From an uncultured Clostridia bacterium (GTDB lineage Bacteria; Bacillota; Clostridia; TANB77; CAG-508): 12,402 bases of DNA. The notes under the pieces are model-generated. The model was not told where the DNA came from, did not search any database, and saw nothing but the letters and a program-made list of their open reading frames with translations. Of the stretch, positions 8,229 through 12,402 are shown in pieces. The translations under genes were made by a program, and so were the position numbers. How positions within the stretch are numbered: position 1 is the first letter of the stretch; every line of letters begins with the position of its first letter. The stretch covers positions 1-12,402 of the forward strand of contig CALYBF010000033.1 of the NCBI GenBank assembly GCA_944393755.1. The letters are read 5' to 3'.

Positions 8229-8321
8229 ATAATAAAAAGAGCGAGGTTTTCCTCACTCATTGGATAAAGTACTATAATTGTTGTTGGTATTAGTTTTAGC
8301 CGAACTAATATCAACTTTTTT
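8229..8321 (+). ncRNA. candidate small RNA of about 93 nt
   Basis: A good promoter ends at 8222 and an intrinsic terminator ends at about 8321, with no reading frame between. The transcript would hold a first hairpin, GAG-C-GAGG / CCTC-A-CTC with a TTTT loop (8239-8258), a single-stranded linker, and the terminator hairpin. I recognise no known RNA family. It lies between pflA and the convergent XRE gene, so it could also be the trailer of the pfl message. Confidence 0.38.
8283..8321 (+). terminator. intrinsic terminator
   Basis: GTTGGTATTAGTT (8283-8295) pairs with AACTAATATCAAC (8303-8315) in a 13-bp stem with one G-U pair and a 7-base loop, followed by six T. It ends the candidate small RNA and any pfl read-through. 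Confidence 0.8.
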
Positions 8322-8382
8322 CTTTGTCTATATGAAATTGATATTGCACAATTCCAATTATGCCTACTTTTTATTAATAACT

Positions 8383-8619
8383 TCAATCTTGTTCTGCTGT
8401 ATCAAACATTTCATCAGAGAAAAATTCTCTTAATGTAATATTAAAGCCTTCGCAAATATGTAATAAAGTATCAATTTTTAATAATTCAGTTTTTCCACTC
8501 ATAAATGTAGAAATTGTTGAACAAGGTATTCCTGACATCTTACATAATTTCCATATATTCATATTTTTTTCTTTCAAATAAAATTTTATTCTTTTTCTTA
8601 TCGCATCTGATAATTTCAT
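8383..8619 (-). CDS. small XRE-family helix-turn-helix regulator
   Basis: A 78-residue protein that is essentially one Cro/CI-type DNA-binding domain, with the helix-turn-helix at about residues 22-41 (IWKLCKMSGIPCSTISTFMS) and a short acidic tail. The ATG at 8619 is preceded by GGAGG at 8625-8629 with a 5-base gap; an in-frame TTG at 8631 lies within that signal and is rejected. A TATAAT at 8650-8655 may be its -10 box. It is divergent from the prepilin-like gene, and the long inverted repeat between them (8719-8785) is a natural candidate for its operator. Target and ligand are unknown. Confidence 0.82.
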   Translation of the reverse strand: MKLSDAIRKRIKFYLKEKNMNIWKLCKMSGIPCSTISTFMSGKTELLKIDTLLHICEGFNITLREFFSDEMFDTAEQD

Positions 8620-8718
8620 AACTTCCTCCAAAACCTTTATTTTAAGGAAATTATATATAACAGATTTTTCTTATTACTTTGGTTAATTGAAAAAATTAAA
8701 AATATTTTCAATTTATCG

Positions 8719-8785
8719 AACTAGTTTGTTGCATTGAAGTTTTATTTATGTTATACTAAAACTACTTCAATGTGCCAAACTAGTT
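8719..8785 (+). promoter_or_regulatory. inverted-repeat operator containing the prepilin-like gene promoter
   Basis: The 22-base arms at 8719-8740 and 8764-8785 are inverted repeats matching at 19 of 22 positions, and each carries the palindrome AACTAGTT at its outer end. Between and within them lies a promoter: TTGCAT (8729-8734) and TATACT (8752-8757), 17 bases apart. The only three mismatches of the repeat fall at the start of the -35 hexamer, as if the symmetry had been broken to make a promoter. AGGAAAGG at 8791-8798 is the ribosome binding site. Confidence 0.6.
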
Positions 8786-8809
8786 TTATAAGGAAAGGAA
8801 TTGATTAAA

Positions 8810-10005
8810 ATGAATTATTCAAAAGAAAAACAAAGAAAAAACAAATTTACAAGAACAAAGAATTCAATTGCTGGAATAACATTAATAGCACTAGTTATCA
8901 CAGTAATAGTACTACTAATTTTAGCAGGAGTATCAATTGCTATGTTAACAGGAGAAAACCGGCATATTATCGCAGGCACAGGAAGCAAAGATAAAAACAG
9001 ATAAAGCAAGTATAATTGAACAAGTACAAATAGATATATTAAGTAAACAAACAAAAAATAATAGTGAAGAGGTGTTATCCACTGATTTAGAAGAAATATT
9101 AAAGAATTATTTTTCAAATAGCAAAGAAAATATTAAAAATATAGTAGAACAAACAACAAGTGAAGGAGAAGAAACAAAACTAATATGTAAAGATAACAAT
9201 AATATAAAAATAGATTTATCTGAAATATATAACGGTGAAATTAAAAAAGTTATATTTGCAAAAGATGTATTAGTACCAAATGAAAATGGAACAACACCAG
9301 AAGAAAAAAGCCCATATGTGAAATATAATAATATACTTTGTAGAGCTTTTTATAATGATATAGAACACGGTTTACAAATAATAACAAATGATAATGTAAC
9401 TAATGTTACATTAGGTTATAATGACCCAACAGTTACAGCAGATGACTTCACTTATAATGGAATTTTAACTTTAGATGATAATTTTAAAAAGGCTGCTGCC
9501 TCATATAATAACGCAGTAGATACATTAAATAATAAAGCAAAAGAATATATGGGAACAAAAGCAATAGATGCAAGATGTTTGGGGAGTATAGCAACATTAA
9601 GAGAAGATAGAAAATTCCAAGAAGATACTTCAGGTATGTGGTCATCTGAAGAATATCAATATATAATAAATTTAAATAGTATATTTAAAAATTCAGATAT
9701 AAATTATAAAGAAGATGAAACAAGAATTAAAAAGCTAGGAATAAATGCAACAAATACCAGTTGGCTGGCTTCACGAAGCGTAAATTCTTCTTCTACTCGA
9801 ACACTTCTTAGCACAGGACTTATTGAGGTTTCTGGTAATCGACGGTAGTAGTCCTTTGATTGTCGCTACGATTACAATTACGAATAATCTCGTGCTATCA
9901 TCTTATTCTAGCACTAAAGGCTTCCGCCCAGTTTTCCTTCTACCTTCAGATATATTAATAACTAGTGGAAGTGGAAGTTTAGAAGATCCTTATATAATAG
10001 ATTAA
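8810..10005 (+). CDS. prepilin-like surface protein with a C-type-lectin-like end, read through two +1 frameshifts
   Basis: Three frames join into 397 residues: 1-50 (8810-8959), 51-344 (8961-9842) and 345-397 (9844-10005). The junctions are AAC-CGG-C and CGA-CGG-T; passing over the C gives Gly each time. The N-terminus is a prepilin signal: basic residues 1-21, Gly22 before ITLIALVITVIVLLILAG (23-40), then a helix continuing through the first junction as AMLTGENGILSQAQ, the normal sequence of this family. The usual Glu at mature position 5 is Ala. The C-terminal part holds WLASR (318-322) and GFRPVFLL (370-377), motifs typical of C-type-lectin/FGE-like folds in clostridial prepilin-like proteins. 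The ATG at 8810 fits AGGAAAGG better than the TTG at 8801. Without shifting, translation ends after 64 residues. Function unknown; probably membrane-held or pilus-like and surface exposed. Confidence 0.82.
8957..8963 (+). other. +1 frameshift site 1 of the prepilin-like gene (AAC-CGG-C)
   Basis: The incoming frame reads GGA GAA AAC CGG CAT and stops at TAA 14 codons after CGG. Passing over the C at 8960 gives GAA AAC GGC ATA TTA TCG CAG, restoring the family sequence ENGILSQAQ and opening a 294-codon segment. AGGAG occurs five bases before CGG, in codons for Thr-Gly-Glu. Confidence 0.88.
9840..9846 (+). other. +1 frameshift site 2 of the prepilin-like gene (CGA-CGG-T)
   Basis: The incoming frame reads GGT AAT CGA CGG and then meets TAG immediately. 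Passing over the C at 9843 gives CGA GGT AGT AGT CCT and leads to the conserved GFRPVFLLPSDILIT ending. The first Arg here is CGA, which is evidently read normally, so the effect is specific to CGG. Confidence 0.85.
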
Positions 10006-10012
10006 AAAAACA

Positions 10013-10117
10013 AGTAAGTTTTTAGATTAGGTGGTTTTACGTAGGGAAATTAAGGGTAGTAAAACCACCGGTAAGCGTTAGCTTAAATCTAAAAACTTAC
10101 TCCAATTCCCTTTTTTT
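10013..10117 (+). repeat. three-helix folded element after the prepilin-like gene
   Basis: A 16-bp perfect outer stem (10013-10028 with 10086-10101) encloses an 11-bp perfect stem (GGTGGTTTTAC 10030-10040 with GTAAAACCACC 10059-10069) carrying an 18-base loop, and a 5-bp stem (TAAGC 10072-10076 with GCTTA 10081-10085). This makes a three-way junction with almost no unpaired bases between helices. A T-run follows at 10111-10117, so it can end the upstream message. AGGGAA in the large loop (10043-10048) can pair with TTCCCT just outside (10106-10111), a possible pseudoknot. Confidence 0.7.
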
Positions 10118-10121
10118 AGAT

Positions 10122-10162
10122 GTGTCCCAAATTTCTCTAAAAAGTGAAAAAGGAAACGTCCC
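10122..10162 (-). repeat. REP-like sequence
   Basis: GTGTCCC (10122-10128) and ACGTCCC (10156-10162) flank an A-rich stretch with AAAAAGTGAAAAAGG. Read on the minus strand it begins GGGACGTTTCC and ends GGGACAC. This resembles short dispersed repeats of Firmicutes that I associate with IS200-like (RAYT-type) transposases; that link is from memory and was not searched. It touches the stop codon of the ATPase gene. Confidence 0.35.
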
Positions 10163-12018
10163 TATTTTAATGCTCGCAATGAATTTATAACTGCAAGAAC
10201 TGAAACACCAACATCAGCAAAAACAGCTTGCCACATATTTCCTATTCCAAATGCAGTTAAAATTAAAACTAAAATTTTAACAGTAATTGCAAATATAATG
10301 TTTTGTTTTACAATTTTCATAGTCTTTTTAGAAGTTTTAATTGCAGTAACTATTTTAGAAGGCTCATCTGTCATAATAACAATATCTGCTGCCTCTATTG
10401 CACTATCAGAACCAAGCCCACCCATAGCAATACCAATATCTGAAAGAGCAAGAACTGGAGCATCATTTATACCATCTCCAACAAATACAAGTTTTCCTTT
10501 TTCTGATTTTTCTTTCATTAACTCTTCTACTTTCTTAACCTTTCCATCTGGTAATAATTCTGTATAAACTTCATCTAAACCAAGTTTTTCAGCAACTACT
10601 TTTCCTGGTTTTTCTTTATCTCCTGTTAACATTACTGTTTTTCTAATATTATTTTTCTTTAAACTTTCAATTGCATATTTAGAATCTTCTTTAATCTCAT
10701 CAGAAATTAAAATATAACCTGAATATTTACTATCAATTGCAACATATATAATTGTTCCTATCTCATCACAATAAGTATATTCTATATTTTTTTCTTTCAT
10801 CAATTTTTCATTTCCTACAAGTACTTCTTTTCCATCTATATTTGCAAGAACACCCATACCTGCAAATTCTTCTACAGATATAATTTTACTTGTATCTATT
10901 TCCTCTTGATTTTTATCACTAGTCATTTTCTTATATGCATTTTTTAAAGATACAGAAATTGGATGATTTGAGTTATATTCTGCATATGTTGTATATTTTA
11001 ATAATTCTTCTTTTGAAATATCTACAGGCTCTATTTTTTGTACTTCAAACACACCTTTTGTTAATGTTCCTGTTTTATCAAATACAACTATTTCTGTGTT
11101 AGATAGTGCCTCTAAATAATTGCTTCCTTTTACTAGAATTCCTTTTTTAGAAGCTCCACCAATTCCACCAAAGAAACCAAGAGGTATTGATATTACTAAA
11201 GCACAAGGGCAAGATACTACTAAAAATGTCAAAGCTCTATATAACCACTCTCTAAACTCTCCTAAGCCAAATACAAAAGGTGGTATAATTGCAAGTATAA
11301 TTGCAATTATTACAACCATAGGTGTATAGTATTTTGCAAATTTAGTTATAAAGTTTTCTGATTTTGATTTTCTACTACTTGCATTTTCTACTAAATCTAA
11401 TATCTTACTTACAGTTGATTCGCCAAATTCTTTTTCAACTTTTATTGTAAGAAGTCCATTTTTATTTATTGTACCACTTAATATATTATCTCCGACATTT
11501 ACTTCTACTGGTACTGCTTCTCCTGTTAGAGCAGATGTGTCCACCATAGATCTACCTTCTATTATTTTTCCGTCTAAAGGTACCTTTTCACCAGGTTTTA
11601 CAACTATTGTTTCCCCAATTTTTACATCTTCTGGGGATAACTTTTCTATTTTTCCATTTTTACTAACATATGCTACATCTGGTCTTATATCCATTAAACT
11701 TGCGATTGATTTTCTTGATTTATCAACTGCATAATCTTGGAATAATTCCCCTACTTGATAAAATAACATTACAGCAACTGCTTCTGGATATTCACCAATA
11801 GCTATTGCCCCTATTGTTGCTATTGCCATTAAAAAATGTTCATCAAATACATTTCCTTTAAAAATATTCTTAATTGCTTTTATAACAATTTCTAAACCTA
11901 CTATTAAATATGCTATAAGATATAATATTTTATTTATTAAATCACTTTCAAATGGTATTAATATAGCTACTAAAAATATTACAAATGAAAATATTATTTT
12001 AATCAAATCTTTTTTCAT
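10162..12018 (-). CDS. Zn2+/Cd2+/Pb2+-exporting P1B-type ATPase
   Basis: A 618-residue membrane pump exporting divalent soft-metal ions using ATP. In order: N-terminal membrane helices with no heavy-metal-associated domain before them; the actuator loop with TGEAVP; the transport motif Cys270-Pro271-Cys272 in VVSCPCALVIS; phosphorylated Asp314 in DKTGTLTKG; HP in NSNHPIS for nucleotide binding; GDGINDAP; and the last helices with KQNIIFAI and ADVGVSVLAVINSLR. CPC together with Asp in ADxG of the last helix marks the Zn/Cd/Pb (ZntA/CadA) subgroup. At 618 residues it is shorter than typical CadA because the N-terminal metal-binding domain is missing. GGAGG (12024-12028) overlaps the stop codon of the ArsR-type gene, so the two genes are translationally linked and metal-induced together. 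Confidence 0.93.
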   Translation of the reverse strand: MKKDLIKIIFSFVIFLVAILIPFESDLINKILYLIAYLIVGLEIVIKAIKNIFKGNVFDEHFLMAIATIGAIAIGEYPEAVAVMLFYQVGELFQDYAVDKSRKSIASLMDIRPDVAYVSKNGKIEKLSPEDVKIGETIVVKPGEKVPLDGKIIEGRSMVDTSALTGEAVPVEVNVGDNILSGTINKNGLLTIKVEKEFGESTVSKILDLVENASSRKSKSENFITKFAKYYTPMVVIIAIILAIIPPFVFGLGEFREWLYRALTFLVVSCPCALVISIPLGFFGGIGGASKKGILVKGSNYLEALSNTEIVVFDKTGTLTKGVFEVQKIEPVDISKEELLKYTTYAEYNSNHPISVSLKNAYKKMTSDKNQEEIDTSKIISVEEFAGMGVLANIDGKEVLVGNEKLMKEKNIEYTYCDEIGTIIYVAIDSKYSGYILISDEIKEDSKYAIESLKKNNIRKTVMLTGDKEKPGKVVAEKLGLDEVYTELLPDGKVKKVEELMKEKSEKGKLVFVGDGINDAPVLALSDIGIAMGGLGSDSAIEAADIVIMTDEPSKIVTAIKTSKKTMKIVKQNIIFAITVKILVLILTAFGIGNMWQAVFADVGVSVLAVINSLRALK

Positions 12019-12027
12019 AACTTCCTC

Positions 12028-12387
12028 CTACTTATGTTCTATATGCTCAATTCCTAATTCAAATAAGCCTTTTACATGGTCATCATCTATTGTATAATAT
12101 ACTTCTTTTCCTTGTCTCCTACATTTTACTATGCTCATCCTTCTTAATGTCCCTAATTGATGTGATATTGAAGATTTACTCATACCTAATACATTTGCAA
12201 TATCGCATACACACATTTCATTTTGGTCTAATGCAAATAATATTTTTGCTCTTGTTGTGTCTCCTAATATCTTAAAAAATTCTGCTAATTTATTAAAGAT
12301 ATCATCTTCTGGCATTTTACTTAATGTATCTTTTACAATATCATTGTGTATTATATTACAATCACATATAAATTCGTTTTTTGACAT
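12028..12387 (-). CDS. ArsR/SmtB-family metal-sensing repressor (CadC-like)
   Basis: A 119-residue winged-helix repressor expected to leave its operator on binding Zn, Cd or Pb, switching on the ATPase gene just downstream. Two metal-site patterns are visible: thiol ligands Cys8 and Cys10 near the N-terminus with Cys59 and Cys61 in EMCVCDIA (compare CadC Cys7, Cys11, Cys58, Cys60), and a C-terminal helix pattern Asp102-x-His104 with His115-xx-His118, close to the SmtB zinc site. The recognition helix is at about 68-82 (GMSKSSISHQLGTLR). The ATG at 12387 has AAGGAG six bases upstream. The promoter and operator lie outside the window. Presence of both sites suggests response to thiophilic ions as well as zinc. 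Confidence 0.92.
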   Translation of the reverse strand: MSKNEFICDCNIIHNDIVKDTLSKMPEDDIFNKLAEFFKILGDTTRAKILFALDQNEMCVCDIANVLGMSKSSISHQLGTLRRMSIVKCRRQGKEVYYTIDDDHVKGLFELGIEHIEHK

Positions 12388-12402
12388 AACAATCTCCTTT
12401 CT

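Noticed and set aside
2192..8385. TGA read as a sense codon (Trp)
   Set aside because: TGA is the likely stop of the small XRE gene (8385-8383), and no gene needs TGA read-through; the TGA near 2192 is in the unshifted frame only.
8719..8785. Phase-variable invertible promoter
   Set aside because: The 23-base spacer is too short for typical invertase switches, and the -35 box lies in an arm, not between the arms. No recombinase gene is in the window. An operator is the simpler reading.
1..12402. CRISPR array, tRNA or rRNA genes
   Set aside because: No regularly spaced direct repeats and no cloverleaf-like or rRNA-like sequence were seen on either strand.

Overview
This window is an AT-rich, low-GC Firmicutes sequence, most like an uncultured anaerobic (probably gut) Clostridia relative. 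That placement rests on codon use, GGAGG ribosome binding sites, a fermentative AdhE/PflB/PflA set, a clostridial-type M23 endopeptidase and a prepilin-like surface protein with the ITLIALVIT-type N-terminus typical of such genomes. It is inferred from gene content only.

Layout. 264-2860 (-): adhE, bifunctional aldehyde/alcohol dehydrogenase, split over three reading frames. 3117-4139 (-): membrane-anchored M23 peptidase with its own terminator. 4534-4875 (+): small XRE regulator followed by two terminators. 5086-7323 and 7381-8142 (+): pflB and pflA, with a perfect hairpin between them. 8194-8321 (+): a promoter-to-terminator unit that may be a small RNA. 8383-8619 (-): second XRE regulator, divergent from a prepilin-like gene at 8810-10005 (+) that is also split over three frames; a promoter inside a long inverted repeat lies between the two. 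10013-10162: a folded three-helix element and a REP-like sequence. 10162-12018 and 12028-12387 (-): a Zn/Cd-type P1B ATPase and its ArsR/CadC-type repressor, with overlapping translation signals. PflB/PflA make acetyl-CoA and formate from pyruvate, and AdhE reduces acetyl-CoA to ethanol.

Main discovery. The two 'broken' genes contain four frame breaks, and all four are the same event: a +1 shift at an in-frame CGG codon, where the C is passed over and GGN is read as Gly. The sites are CCT-CGG-A (twice in adhE), AAC-CGG-C and CGA-CGG-T (prepilin-like gene). I checked every CGG trinucleotide in the nine genes (about 3,500 codons). CGG occurs in frame exactly four times, only at these breaks, and no frame break occurs anywhere else. 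With the shifts, AdhE becomes 864 residues with catalytic residues at family spacing, and the prepilin-like protein becomes 397 residues with its conserved C-terminal GFRPV motif. This suggests that CGG is not an Arg codon here and works as a general +1 frameshift signal, equivalent to a four-base CGGN codon giving Gly. The frames are directly visible; the mechanism is inferred.
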